A stretch of DNA of 64,000 nucleotides, taken from Stomoxys calcitrans. Taxonomy: Eukaryota > Arthropoda > Insecta > Diptera > Muscidae. Below the pieces are notes generated by a model, which was not told the origin of the DNA, searched no databases, and worked only from the letters and a program-made list of their open reading frames with translations. Positions 11,657-22,963 of the stretch are shown here, in pieces (within the stretch, counting starts at the first letter, position 1; each line of letters starts with the position of its first letter). The DNA lies in the NCBI RefSeq assembly GCF_963082655.1, contig NC_081556.1, positions 69,239,227 through 69,303,226 of the forward strand, given 5' to 3'. The translations under genes and the position numbers were made by a program.

Positions 11657-12194
11657 TTGGGTTGCCTAAAAAGTAATTGCGGATTTTTTAAAAGAAAGTA
11701 AATGCATTTTTAACAATACTTAGAATGAACTTTAATCAAATATATAATTGCCATTTTGTTCGATAATTCGATAACCTTTTGCCATCTTCCTGGCAAATTT
11801 AGTATTCCACTCTCATAGAACTTCTCGCCTTTATCTGCAAAAAACTGAACCAAGTGCGATTTTATAGCCTCATCATTGCCGAAAGTTTTACCATTTAAGG
11901 AGTTCTGCAAAGATCGAAATAAATGGTAGTCTGATGGTGCAAGGTCAGGGCTATATGGTGGATGCATCAAAAGTTCCCAGCCAAGCTCACTCAGTTTTTG
12001 GCGCGTGACGAAATATGTGTGCGGTCTAGCGTTGTCCTGGTGGAATATGACACCTTTACGATTGACAAATTCTGGTCGCTTCTCCTTGATGGCTGTATTC
12101 AATTTGTCCAATTGTTGACAGTGAACATCCGAATTAATCGTTTGGTTCCTTGGAAGCAGCTCAAAATATACCACACCCTTCCAATCCCACCAAA
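11657..12194 (-). pseudogene. mariner transposase, C-terminal part, cut at duplication junction
   Basis: The left TIR TTGGGTTGCCTAAAAAGTAA at 11657 is followed by minus-strand coding sequence (about 11710-12180) with VIFHQDNARPHTYF and HPPYSPDLAPSDYHLF. The second and third catalytic aspartates are present, 34 residues apart (DD34D). Sequence upstream of the second catalytic block is cut at 12194, where the second duplication unit begins, so the first catalytic Asp and the right TIR are absent. This is a by-product of the duplication rather than an independent insertion. Confidence 0.88.
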
Positions 12195-13294
12195 GTATAT
12201 ATATTCTTGATCAGCGTAAAAATCTGTTGAAATCACGCTACAGTCTTCAAAAATACAGATATTGAGCTCAAACTTTGCACAGATTCTATTTTTGTCCATA
12301 AGCTGGTTAAGTTCGAAGATGGGCTATATCGGACTATATCTTGATATAGCCCCCATATAAACCGATCAGCCGATTTAGGGTCTTAGGCCCATAAAAGCCA
12401 CATTTATTATACGATTTTGCTGAAAATTGGAACAGTGAGTTGTGATAAGCAATTTGACATCCTTCGTCAATTTGGCCCAGATCGGTTCAGATTTCGATAT
12501 AGCTGCCGTATAGACCTGATTTAGGGTTTTATGCCCATAAAAGCCATATTTATTACCCGATTTTATTGAAATTTGGGACAATGAGTAGAGTTAGGACCTT
12601 CGTCATCATTTATCAATTTGGCTCAGATCGGTCCAGATTTGGATACAGCTGCCATATAGACCGATCTCTCGACTAAAGGTTTTGGGCCCATAAAAGGCGC
12701 ATTTATTGTTCGATGTGGCCGAAATTGGGGACAGTGGGTTAAATTAAGCCCTTCAATATACTTCTGCAATATGGCACAGATCGGTTCAGATTTGGATTTA
12801 GCTGCCATATAGCCCGATCTCTCGATCTAAGGTTTTGGGGTCATAAAAGGCGCGTTTATTGTCCGATGACGCCGAAATTTGGGACGGTGAGTTGTGTTAG
12901 GCCCTTCGATATCCTTTTTAAATTTGATCCAGATGCGTCCAGATCTGCCATATAGACCGATATCCCGATTTATAGTCTTGTTCCCATAAAGTCGCATTTA
13001 TAATCCGATTTCACTTAAATTTTACACAGTGACTTATGCTAAGCATTTCGACATCCGTTTAGTACATGGTACAAATCGGTTTAATTTTAGATATAGCTAC
13101 TTAAAAGACCAATATTTTGTTATACGCAATTGAAAAATGACTTGTACTTATAAGTATTTGGTCCAAATGGGAACATATTTCGATATAGGTGCTATGGGGC
13201 ATAAGGTATGCATTTTTCACCGGATACATATATACCCGAGGTGGTGGGTATCCAAAGTTCGGCCCGGCCGAACTTAACGCCTTTTTACTAGTTT
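12195..13294 (+). mobile_element. HINE family 2, copy in unit 2 (5' end missing)
   Basis: Duplicate of 8663-9762. The first 85 bp, including the 5' terminus, lie outside the duplicated unit, so this copy begins directly after mariner sequence. Confidence 0.8.
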
Positions 13295-13410
13295 CAGATG
13301 GATTATTAAACAATCCGTATTTATACCAACAAACAACAAACAATCCGTATTTAGACTGGCACAGGCATGCCAAATTATAAGAAGATTGGGCGAAAACGAC
13401 CACCTGTTTT

Positions 13411-13920
13411 TATACCCTCCACCATAAGATGGGGGGTATACTAATTTCGTCATTCTGTTTGTAACTACTCGAAATATTCGTCTGAGACCCCATAAAGTAT
13501 ATATATTCTTGATCGTCGTGACATTTTATGTCGATCTAGCCATGTCCGTCCGTCTGTCCGTCAGCCACTTGAAATTTTGCACAAATACTTCTTATTAGTG
13601 TAGGTCGGTTGGTATTGTAAATGGGCCATATCGGTCCATAACCTGATATAGCTACCATATAAACCGATCTTGGGTCTTGACTTCTTGACCCTCTAGAGGG
13701 CGCAATTCTTATCCGATTGGAATGGAATTTCGCACGACGTGTTTTGTTATGATACCCAACAACTGTGCCAAGTATGGTTCAAATCGGTTTATATCCTGAT
13801 ATAGCTACCATATAATCCGATCTTGGGTCTTGACTTCTTGACCCTCTAGAGGGCACAATTCTTATCCGATTTGAATGAATTTTTGCACGAAGTATTTCGT
13901 TATGATATCCAACAACTGAA
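13411..13920 (+). mobile_element. HINE family 1, copy in unit 2
   Basis: Duplicate of 9879-10440 with the 52-bp deletion that removes most of the GTCY run and the AAAGCACGCTAACTTCCGAA block. Confidence 0.75.
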
Positions 13921-14594
13921 GTTTTGTTACGTCGAATAATTGTCTTTAGAAAGCCTCCCCCCCTGGCTACGTCCCTGATATGAGCTATATCTTATTCTAT
14001 ACCGATTTCTATGAAATTCACCAGTAATGTCGAGAGTCATAAAAACATCTTTCCTGCCGAATTTTTTGAGAATCGGTTAACAAATAAGCACTTTATTGCA
14101 GTATTAGTCTAAATCTGACGAACGAATATATATGGGAGCTATATCTTAATCTGAACCGTTTTTGAGCAAACTTCTCAGATATTGTGGTAGATGTCGAGGA
14201 AAGCGTTGTGCAAAATTTTGTGAGAGCTATATCTAAATCTGAAACCATTTTCATGAAATTTACCAGTAATGTCGAAAGTCTAGAGAAAATCCTTTCTGGC
14301 AAATTTCGAGAGAATCGGTTAACATGTGACTATTTTATTGCATTATTACTGCAAATCGGACGAATATATATATGGGAGCTATATCCAAATCTGAACCGAA
14401 TTTTTCCCTTTTTCAATAGGCTTTGTCTCTAGGCTGAAAATCATGCCTATACCAAATTTTAAGACGATCGGATGAAAACTGCGACCTGTACCTTGTACAT
14501 AAATTAACATGGACAGACAGACAGACAGACGGACATGGCTAAGCCGAATCAGAGTCTTCCTTCCCTGTACCATAGTAGTGGTGGAGTGTATAAA
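13921..14594 (+). mobile_element. HINE-related family 3, copy in unit 2
   Basis: Duplicate of 10441-11114. It carries one extra A in the terminal GTATAAAAATG stretch. Confidence 0.6.
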
Positions 14595-15137
14595 AATGTA
14601 TAAAACTCCCACTAGCTCCAAAGGCTAACCCACAAAACCATCAAGAAGGCATAGTTTCACAAGGTTATTATAGCGGTAGGTAGCTACCAAAATAAGCGTA
14701 CTACTAGCAAAGGGCTCAAAAAGGAAGATTTAAACTAGTAGGATTCTGTATGACTTTTTCAAGCTCTTGGATATTCGTGGGATTTTCAGATCGTTTGAAG
14801 AGGACAGTCAAAGTTTTTTGGCTACGAAGACGACGTTGTCATTATGGTGTATGACCGAGTGGCAAGATTGACCAATGGGCTTGATGTATCCCCCAAAACA
14901 TAAAGTCTGTGCTATTCACCAGTATGAGTTAATTTGGTGTGCTCAGGTGTTCTCTCCCAGATCGGGTGAAGCTACCGCACTCATTGCAATGTCAGGACTG
15001 TGACGTCGCGCCGGACACATGACAGACTTACATTTGATTTGTGGGGATGTGTTATAGACGGTTGAGCACTTATTGTGGCATTGCCCAGAAATTGCGGGGG
15101 TAGGTGCAGGATTATGGCTAAACGAACACCTTTTATG
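14595..15137 (+). pseudogene. LINE 3' end relic, copy in unit 2
   Basis: Duplicate of 11115-11656, with the zinc-knuckle remnant TVEHLLWHCPE near 15066. It is interrupted at 15137 by the mariner insertion and resumes at 16099. Confidence 0.55.
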
Positions 15138-16098
15138 TTGGGTTGCCTAAAATGTAATTGCGGATTTTTTAAAAGAAAGTAAATGCATTTTTAACAAAAC
15201 TTAGAATGAACTTTAATCAAATATATAATTGCCATTTTGTTCGATAATTCGATAACCTTTTGCCATCTTCCTGGCAAATTTAGTATTCCACTCTCATAGA
15301 ACTTCTCGCCTTTATCTGCAAAAAACTGAACCAAGTGCGATTTTATAGCCTCATCATTGCCGAAAGTTTTACCATTTAAGGAGTTCTGCAAAGATCGAAA
15401 TAAATGGTAGTCTGATGGTGCAAGGTCAGGGCTATATGGTGGATGCATCAAAAGTTCCCAGCCAAGCTCACTCAGTTTTTGGCGCGTGACGAAATATGTG
15501 TGCGGTCTAGCGTTGTCCTGGTGGAATATGACACCTTTACGATTGACAAATTCTGGTCGCTTCTCCTTGATGGCTGTATTCAATTTGTCCAATTGTTGAC
15601 AGTGAACATCCGAATTAATCGTTTGGTTCCTTGGAAGCAGCTCAAAATATACCACACCCTTCCAATCCCACCAAACAGACAGCATAACCTTCTTTTGGTG
15701 GATATCAGCCTTTGAAGTGGTTTGAGCTGGTTCACCATGCTTGGACCATGATCGTTTTCGACTAACGTTGTTGTAAACAATCCATTTTTTATCTCCAGTT
15801 ATGATTCGTTTTAAAAACGGATCGAATTCATTGCGTTTAAGGTGCATATCACAAGCGGTGATTCGGTTTGTTAAATGAATTTCTTTCAATGCATGTGGCA
15901 CCCATATTAAAATTGACGCCAAACAAACAAATGTAAACAAAATTTCGCGCACTTTTTTTCTAAAGCAAGCTAAAAGTAACAGCTGATAACTGACAGAAAG
16001 AAAGAATGCAATTGCAGAGTCACAAGCCGTTGAAAAAATTTGTCAACGCCGACTATATTACTACTATATTACCGACAATTACTTTTTGGGCAACCCAA
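15138..16098 (-). mobile_element. mariner element with internally deleted transposase gene
   Basis: Inverted termini TTGGGTTGCCTAAAATGTAA (15138) and ATTACTTTTTGGGCAACCCA (to about 16097). The element is about 960 bp, against about 1.3 kb for intact mariners. The right flank is TA (16099-16100). The left flank ends TATG and the right flank begins TATG, so a 4-bp match surrounds it where a bare TA is expected. The TIR resembles the Hsmar1/cecropia-subfamily type (family knowledge). MITEs at 807, 19630 and 58309 are deletion derivatives of the same family. Confidence 0.9.
15191..15952 (-). CDS. mariner transposase, catalytic domain only
   Basis: An open 253-residue frame. Visible features are VPHALKEIHLTNR (inter-domain region), ITGDKKWIVYNN (first catalytic Asp), VIFHQDNARPH (second Asp) and HPPYSPDLAPSDYHLF (third Asp, 34 residues later), giving the DD34D triad of mariners. 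The usual length is about 345 residues. The N-terminal paired-type helix-turn-helix part of about 100 residues is missing, and the first ~17 residues (MREILFTFVCLASILIW) do not resemble the family. The product could in principle keep the catalytic fold but should not bind its own TIRs, so independent transposition is unlikely. Part of the frame (15191 to about 15672) is duplicated at 11710-12194. No promoter or terminator is assignable. Confidence 0.85.
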   Translation of the reverse strand: MREILFTFVCLASILIWVPHALKEIHLTNRITACDMHLKRNEFDPFLKRIITGDKKWIVYNNVSRKRSWSKHGEPAQTTSKADIHQKKVMLSVWWDWKGVVYFELLPRNQTINSDVHCQQLDKLNTAIKEKRPEFVNRKGVIFHQDNARPHTYFVTRQKLSELGWELLMHPPYSPDLAPSDYHLFRSLQNSLNGKTFGNDEAIKSHLVQFFADKGEKFYESGILNLPGRWQKVIELSNKMAIIYLIKVHSKFC

Positions 16099-16385
16099 TA
16101 TGTCTAAATTGTCTTCGGGCACATAGTCCTATTGCCATTCTTGATAACTAAAGCTTTAAATAGTAGGTTAGAGGGAACTCTCCTGCTGGCCTGGCCGCAG
16201 TTTTGTCATGCATGTTGGCTTCTTCATTCTAATGTCTGACTTTGTACTGACGTAAATTTTATCAGTGTTCTTCTTCGTTTTTGGATCTTTCGGCGGCGAC
16301 ACAATGGATCTAAGTTCCCTGAGTGAAACTGATAGAGTCATTATATATAACCATAACAGCAGCAAACACAATATAATATATTTAT
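16099..16385 (+). other. LINE 3' flank resumed; no gene
   Basis: Begins TATGTCTAAATTGTCTTCGG, continuing the LINE relic interrupted by the mariner. No coding feature is recognisable. Confidence 0.45.
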
Positions 16386-17721
16386 TATACCCTCCACCAT
16401 AAGATGGGGGGTATACTAATTTCGTCATTCTGTTTGTAACTACTCGAAATATTCGTCTGAGACCCCATAAAGTATATATATTCTTGATCGTCGTGACATT
16501 TTATGTCGATCTAGCCATGTCCGTCCGTCTGTCCGTCCGTCCGTCCGTCTGTCTGTCGAAAGCACGCTAACTTCCGAAGGAGTAAAGCTAGCCACTTGAA
16601 ATTTTGCACAAATACTTCTTATTAGTGTAGGTCGGTTGGTATTGTAAATGGGCCATATCGGTCCATGTTTTGATATAGCTGCCATATAAACCGATCTTGG
16701 GTCTTGACTTCTTGAGCCTGTAGCGTGCGCAATTCTTACCCGATTTGAATGAAATTTTGCACGTCGTGTTTTGTTATTATATCCAACAACTGTGCCAAGT
16801 ATGGTTCAAATCGGTCCATAACCTGATATAGCTACCATATAAACCGATCTTGGGTCTTGACTTCTTGACCCTCTAGAGGGCGCAATCTTATCCGATTGGA
16901 ATGGAATTTCGCACGACGTGTTTTGTTATGATACCCAACAACTGTGCCAAGTATGGTTCAAATCGGTTTATATCCTGATATAGCTACCATATAAACCGAT
17001 CTTGGGTCTTGACTTCTTGACCCTCTAGAGGGCACAATTCTTATCCGATTTGAATGAATTTTTGCACGAAGTATTTCGTTATGATATCCAACAACTGTGC
17101 CAAGTATGGTTCAAATCGGTCCATAACCTGATATAGCTGTCATATAAACAGATCTGGGGATTTGATTTCTGGAGCTTCTAGAGGGCGCAATTCCTATCCG
17201 ATTTGGCTGAAATTTTGCACAACTTATTTTATTTTTACTTTCAACAACTGTGTCAAATAAGGTTCAAATCGGTTCATAACCTGATATAGCTGCCAAATAA
17301 ACCGATCTGGGATCTTGACTTCTTGACCCCTAGAGGTCGCAATTATTATCCGATATGCCTGAAATTTTGTACGATGGATCCTCTCATGACCATCAACAAA
17401 CGTTGTTTATTATGGTCTGAATCGGTCTATAGCCCGATACAGATCCCATATAAATCGTTCTCTCTATTTTACTTCGTGAGCCCACAAAGGGCGCAATTCT
17501 TATTCGAATTGGCTGACATTTTACACAGGTCTCCAACATATAATTTAATTGTGGTCCGAACCGGACCATATCTTGATATCGTTTTAATAGCAGAGCAACT
17601 CTTTTCTTATATCTTTTTTTGCCTAAGAAGAGATGCCGGGAAAAGAACTCGACAAATGCGATCCATGTTGGAGGGTATATAAGATTCGGCCCGGCCGAAC
17701 TTAGCACGCTTTTACTTGTTT
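16386..17721 (+). mobile_element. HINE/DINE-1-like element family 1, complete
   Basis: The best complete family 1 copy. It has the 5' sub-terminal repeat TATACCCTCCACCATAAGAT, a GTCY run (about 16519-16558), five to six ~155-bp internal repeats each with CCGATCTTGGGTCTTGACTT and CCAACAACTGTGCCAAGTAT, the inverted sub-terminal repeat (TTGGAGGGTATATAAGATTC), the hairpin with arms GTTCGGCC-type (about 17685-17702) and the terminus GCACGCTTTTACTTGTTT. No open frame of note. Mobilisation would need Helentron Rep/helicase from elsewhere. Confidence 0.85.
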
Positions 17722-17861
17722 GTACACAAATTAACATGGACAGACAGACGAACGTAGCTAAATCGTATCAGAAAGTGATTCTGAGTCGATACGGAGTTAT
17801 AATATCCTGCACTAAGTTATAATACCCTGTACCACAGTAGTGGTGAATATGGTATATGGTC
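17722..17861 (+). mobile_element. HINE family 3 terminal fragment
   Basis: Carries AACATGGACAGACAGACGAA and the terminus CCTGTACCACAGTAGTGGTG, as at 11030-11114. It abuts the end of the preceding HINE. Confidence 0.55.
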
Positions 17862-18559
17862 AACCACGTTGCCGTCGTACGAATTTCGTACTGCGAAAGC
17901 AGACGATAAGAAAAATAGTACTTTATTTGAAGCAAAATGTGGCCGAATACATTTATTGTACAACATGCAATCACTGAAATCTGAATCAATCTTTTTCTTT
18001 GCTAAATGGCTAATTTTTTGCATCCATCATCTCAGCCTTGGTGTCTTGTTATCTGTATTTTTTTTAAATTAAGAGTTCTTTATATTATAAGTGTGTCTTG
18101 AATGCAGAAATGAATGGTCTTGCGCAGGCCTTTGCTACACAACAACGAAATATACAGTTTTCGCTCGCAACTTCTAGAACAAACTACATACAAAAGATAG
18201 CATTCTTTATAACATGAATAGGATCGGTGAAGAATATAATATTATACAATTTATTATATAATTCGTAATTATATCTCTCTAAAGATCGTCTGAGAGGCAT
18301 ATGATGCGGAGCATTTCGGAGTGGAGTGTTAAAATTTAATTCGCCAGTTAAGAATTGTTAACAATCAATCTGATCACACAGTAATTTCGCAATAAATACG
18401 GCTCTCAGCATCAAGTGTCGCCTTTCGAGTGTTGGTAAATCAACAAGTTTCAAGCGGTTCTCTTGGGGGATGCTTAAGCCGAATACCACGGAAAGGCCCC
18501 AATCGTTAATTTTCGAAGGGATGAAGCTAGGCGCTTGAAATTTTGAACATATACTTCCG
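17862..18559. other. No gene recognised
   Basis: AT-rich. About 18515-18560 has a short HINE-like phrase (GAAGGGATGAAGCTAGGCGC, CTTGAAATTTTGAACATATA). Nothing else is assignable. Confidence 0.4.
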
Positions 18560-21130
18560 ATGGTTAGGTTAGGTCAGGTTTTAGTATCAGTCTGCCACCA
18601 GACTCACTTAGATGTTTTCGTCCATTGTGATACCACAGGAACCGAAGAAGGAAGAACCCTTCTAGTTCCTTTGAAACATTTAGATCGCTTTAAAAAAGTC
18701 AACAACTTGCGAATGTTCACATCCGCCAAATCAGACAGGTTCTCAAAGATATGAGAATCTAAATTCGAACTCCATCTGACTGCCACTTCCTCTTCGATGT
18801 ACTCACGGCTTCTGCAAAAGGCGTTGCTGGCAACATGTAGTTTGTCAGTATATTATTCGATTAGACAATAACCTGTTATGACGGACACAATGACTAATAC
18901 GTCTGTTCTAGCCAGTGACAGCAAAGAGGCAGACCTTTTCAAGTCGAAATTAGGCCACATAGTTTGGAATGCTCGCAGCCCCTTTTTGTGACCAACCGTT
19001 CCCTTTGGGCCTGATCGTGAAAACTTAGCTTATATGTCGCTAGAGGCATACTCACTGATTCCAGTTTCCCTGGAATGTATAAGGTAGTTCCTAGTCTCGC
19101 AAGCTTATCTGCTTTACAATTCCTTGGAATATTTCTGTGGTCCGGGACCCAGAACTGGTGAATTTTGAACTGCTCAGCCAACTCGTAGTGAGATCTGCAA
19201 CAGTCCAGGGCAGTTTTTGTGTTCAGAAATACGTTCTCCAGGGATTTAATGGCTGTCTGACAAGATGTATATGCCAATCGTCGTCATGACATTATATCTT
19301 AGCCATTCGACCACTTCCTTAATTGCAAGTATCTCTGCTTGTTACACACTGCAGTGGTCGGGTAACCTTTTCGATATGATCAGTTCTAGATCTTTAGAGT
19401 ACACCATATAGAAGTCTACATCCGTATAGAAGTCTATGTAATTAATATTACCAGGGATATCGTAGCGGCTCAGGTTGGGTGTAATCCACACTGCCTGGAA
19501 CATTGGATATTGTATCAAGGATAACACAGTGTCCGTAGCCGCCGCATGACCAATGAGAACGCTCCCTTAACCTCACGGCAGTAGTCGCTGCAATTTGGGT
19601 AGCCACAATGTTCAGAGACATAAGATATATTGGGTTGCCCAAAAAGTAATTGCGGATTTTTTAAAAGAAAAAAAATGCATCTTTAATAAAACTTAGAATG
19701 AACTTTAGTCAAATATACTTTTTTTACACTTTTTTTCTAAAGCAAGCTAAAAGTAACAGCTGATAACTGACAGAAGAAAGAATGCAATTACAGAGTCACA
19801 AGCTGTGAAAAAATTTGTCAACGCCGACTATATGAAAAAATCTGCAATTACTTTTTGGGCAACCAATAGCATTTAATACAGTGCATAATATGGTGTCGTC
19901 CTCAGTGCAGCTGTGATGCACAAACAAGCCATCCTTTGAATCCGGTTGAATATTGAGCAGTAGGTGGACTTTTTGAGCGCCGTCCAAAAGACCACAACAC
20001 CATATAGCATTATAGGTCTGACAACTGCAGTATATACTCAATGCATGACACGCGGTCTAAACCCCCAACTTTTTCCAAAATGTTAGATTTAAAGTTCAAT
20101 TTCCTGTGCAGAAAAACACCCAGGTATTTTGCGCTTTCTGTAAATGGAAAATTCTCTCCTCCCAAGGTGACAGGTTCCACTGTAGGCAACTTGTATCTCC
20201 TGCTGAAAAGAACTACTTCTGTCTACTCCTAGACCACTTTCTGTAGCCCACTTTGATGATGCACGTGGAGCTTCCTGAAGTATATCTCTTAGAGGGGTGG
20301 GAAACTTTCCTCTAACCGCAAATGCCACGTCATCAGCATACGCGACCATTTTTACACCTTTTTCTTCTAGGGACAATTATATATTGCTACTGGCTATATT
20401 CCAATGTAGAGAAGGCAGTACACCTCCTTGAGGTGTTCCTCTGCTGACCCATCTTTTTAGATCCACAGATCCCAAGCCTGCCGTAATGCATCTTTTGAAT
20501 ATTATTTATTAATAAACCTTTCTCATGGTAGAGTTGATGCCTGGAAATTTAAACTTTTTCATGATAGACGTCGGTTTTACATTATTGAAAGCACCTTCAA
20601 TGTGAAACAAATGCTACCATTGTATATTCCTTGACAGCGAGAGAATTCTCTATGTAGCCGACTAGGTCGTGAAGGGCTGTTTCAGTGGATTTGTCTTTAC
20701 TATATGCATGCTGCTGCTGCAATATTTGCCCTAAGATATGTTTTTATAAACCTCTCAAGAGTCTGCAGCATAAGGGATGGCTGACTAATAGGACGAAAAT
20801 CGTTCGCCTTCATGCGGTAGGGTTTTCCTGCTTTGGGAATGAAAATGTCCTTCGTGTCCCTCTATCCCACAGGGATATATGACATTCTGATACAAGCAGA
20901 GTACATCTCCCTAAGCCAGGGAACCCTTCTTTCAGACACAGATTGTAATTCAACCGGCGAGACATCATCAGGGCCTGACGTCTTAAAGGAGTCGAAACTT
21001 TTTATCGCCCAAAGGATTTTCGTCCAGACGACCTCTTCTGGCGCCACGTTGTCCGTTGGAGAATTTCCCAGGAAAAGTGTATCAACGAGTAGTTCTAGTA
21101 TTTCCTCACTAGACATTGTCCATACATTCT
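18560..21130 (-). pseudogene. RNase H-bearing LINE relic, family A copy 1
   Basis: Minus-strand fragments in order are: RT N-terminal region (SFKTSGPDDVSPVELQSVSE, about 20950), the RT catalytic region GVKMVAYADDVAFAVRGKFP (about 20330; YADD intact), post-RT sequence (YTPAREL-type, split by a MITE), RNase H (FKIHQFWVPDHRNIPRNCKA, about 19150) and a 3' UTR ending at the (GGTTA)n run at 18562-18578 (TAACC on the sense strand). Multiple frameshifts and stops; dead. RNase H after RT places it with I/LOA/R1-like clades by family knowledge. A MITE at 19630-19866 interrupts it. Confidence 0.8.
19630..19866. mobile_element. mariner MITE
   Basis: 237 bp. Ends TTGGGTTGCCCAAAAAGTAA and TTACTTTTTGGGCAACCAA, flanked by TA on both sides (19628-19629, 19867-19868). 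The core ACAGCTGATAACTGACAGAA is shared with 807-1028. Inserted within LINE family A copy 1: the LINE phrases on either side (ATAAGATATA / TAGCATTTAATACAGTG) are contiguous at about 41485-41505 in copy 2, which gives the empty site. Confidence 0.9.
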
Positions 21131-21144
21131 CTGACTTCTGACCT

Positions 21145-21375
21145 ATAAAAGAAGGTCAGTTAGGATTGTAAATGGGCTATTAATCCATGTTTTGATTTAA
21201 ATGCCATCATTAGCGATGGGGGTGCCTAGCCCACCCCATCGATAATTTCTTTTCTGATCTCCCGATTATTCTTCTTGAGCGAATGGTGCAATTTTATCTG
21301 ATTTTGTAGATTTCTGATTTCTGTGACTATAATCATACGAGCCAAATATGCTCTGAATCGGCCTATAACCTGATT

Positions 21376-21438
<63 letters not shown>

Positions 21439-21620
21439 GCTCATAACCATATAAACCTATCTCCCAATTTTATTGCTACAATTATTTACGATTTGGCTGA
21501 AATTTTGCACAATGACTTCCACTTTGGTATCCAAAACCAAGTATGGTCCAAATCACTATATATTATATTCCAAAAAGGTTCCAATAGCAAAGAGTGCTTA
21601 CCCATTATCTCTCTTAAATT
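21145..21620 (+). mobile_element. Decayed HINE relic
   Basis: Phrases GGATTGTAAATGGGCTATTA, GCTGAAATTTTGCACAATGA and CCAAAACCAAGTATGGTCCA identify HINE internal repeats. Termini are not recognisable and an AT microsatellite has expanded inside. Confidence 0.55.
21375..21436. repeat. (AT)n microsatellite
   Basis: About 62 bp of nearly pure AT dinucleotide repeat within the decayed HINE. Confidence 0.97.
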
Positions 21621-22060
21621 AGCGCACTTTTACTTATTTTTGACAGACTTCTTTAAATTAATTCGGATTACTTTCCTCGCGGAATAAGTTTCAAAAAATT
21701 CTACTTTACAAGTCTTGAAATGATAAATGAATATTATGGGACTTTTTCTTGAGCAATCGACATTTTTATGCCATCTTTTTATAAATTTCTCAACGGTTTT
21801 TGAAAATAAGTGTAAGGGAGAGAGTGCATTTAAATATAGAAAAATGATGTACATTAAATTCAAATAGGGCCACCTATCAAAATTCAAGAAAATCGTTTTA
21901 GCAGTATTTCTGTCCATACGGAACTCATTAACAAACAATCAATCACACTCGAATTGATTTTTTATAAAAGAAACTAGTTTTCAAAAATACAAAGCTATTC
22001 TTTTTCATAGCGAGATGAAACTGATTTCATAAATGATTTCAAAAATAAAGTACGTTTTAT
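21621..22060. other. No gene recognised
   Basis: AT-rich, without recognisable repeats or domains. The open frame at 21630-21938 (minus) matches no family I know. Confidence 0.4.
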
Positions 22061-22963
22061 TATACCCTCCACCATAGGATGGGGGTATACCAATTTCGTC
22101 ATTCTTTTTGTAACTACTCGAAATATTCGTCTGAGACCCCATAAAGTATATATATTCTTGATCGTCGTGACATTTTATGTCAATCTAGCAATGTCCGTCC
22201 GTTTTTCTGTCGAAAGCACGATAACTTTTGAAGGAGTAGAGCTAGCCGCTTGAAATTTTGCACAAATACTTTTTATTGGTGTAGGTCGGTTGGTATTGAT
22301 AAAGCTGCCATAAAACCGATCTTGGGTCTTGATTTCTTGAGCCTCTAGAGGTCGCAATTCTTATCCGATTTGACTGAACTTTCGCACATAGTGTTTTAGT
22401 ATCACTTCCAACAACTGTGCGAAGGATGGTTCTAATCGGTCCATAACCTGATATAGCTGCCATATAAACCGATCTTGGGTCTTGACTTCTTGAGCCTCTA
22501 GATGGCCCAATTCTCGTCAGATTTGACTGAAATTTTGCACATAGTATATTGATATCACTTCCAACAACTGTGCGAAGTATGGTTCTAATCGGTCCATAAC
22601 CTGATATAGCTGCCATATAAACCGATCTTGGGTCTTGACTTCTTGCGCTTCTAGAGAGCGCAATTCTCATCCGATTTGGCACACATTTTGTACAACGGCT
22701 CCTCCCATGGCCTTCAACATACGTGTGCAATATGGTCAGAATTGATCTAAAGCTTGATTCAGCTCCCATATAAACCGACCTCCCGATTTCGCTTCTTGAG
22801 CCCCGAATCGGACTATAACTTGATGTAGCTGCTCCTCCGGTCTTATTCATTATACTTTGTTTGCCTAAAAACAGATACAGCGCAAATAACTCGACAGATG
22901 CGACCATGGTGGTGGGTATATAAGATTCGGCCCGGCCGAACTTTGCACGCTCTTACTTGTTTT
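22061..22963 (+). mobile_element. HINE family 1, complete
   Basis: Starts TATACCCTCCACCATAGGAT. It has a short GTCY run (about 22192-22210), three internal repeats with TTCTTGAGCCTCTAGA phrases, the sub-terminal repeat CCATGGTGGTGGGTATATAA, and the hairpin TTCGGCCCGGCCGAACTT followed by TGCACGCTCTTACTTGTTT. The long minus-strand open frame (22242-22907) is a repeat by-product, with SRGSRSQDPRSVYMAAISGY recurring. Confidence 0.83.

Larger units (their letters stand above)
8663..12194 (+). repeat. Tandem segmental duplication, unit 1 (3532 bp)
   Basis: Positions 8663-12194 are repeated at 12195-15675 with an offset of 3532, changing to 3480 after a 52-bp gap and 3481 after a 1-bp indel. The differences I noticed are: a 52-bp segment (10031-10082) missing from unit 2, one A indel near 11113, and single substitutions near 11672 and 11717. 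The unit includes most of a family 2 HINE, a truncated family 1 HINE, a family 3 HINE, a LINE 3' end and 538 bp of a mariner. The junction at 12192-12194 is AAA, shared by both parental ends (8660-8662 and 15673-15675). Confidence 0.93.
12195..15675 (+). repeat. Tandem segmental duplication, unit 2 (3481 bp)
   Basis: Second copy of 8663-12194, retaining its 3' parental context: the mariner continues through 15675 into its second half. The 52 bp missing relative to unit 1 lie within the GTCY stretch and the adjoining block (unit 2 about 13562). The near identity points to a very recent event or to an assembly artefact. Confidence 0.93.

Noticed and set aside
22242..22907. 221-codon minus-strand frame with recurring SRGSRSQDPRSVYMAAISGY
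   Set aside because: It is a translation of HINE internal repeats; similar peptides appear wherever the repeat is read in that frame.
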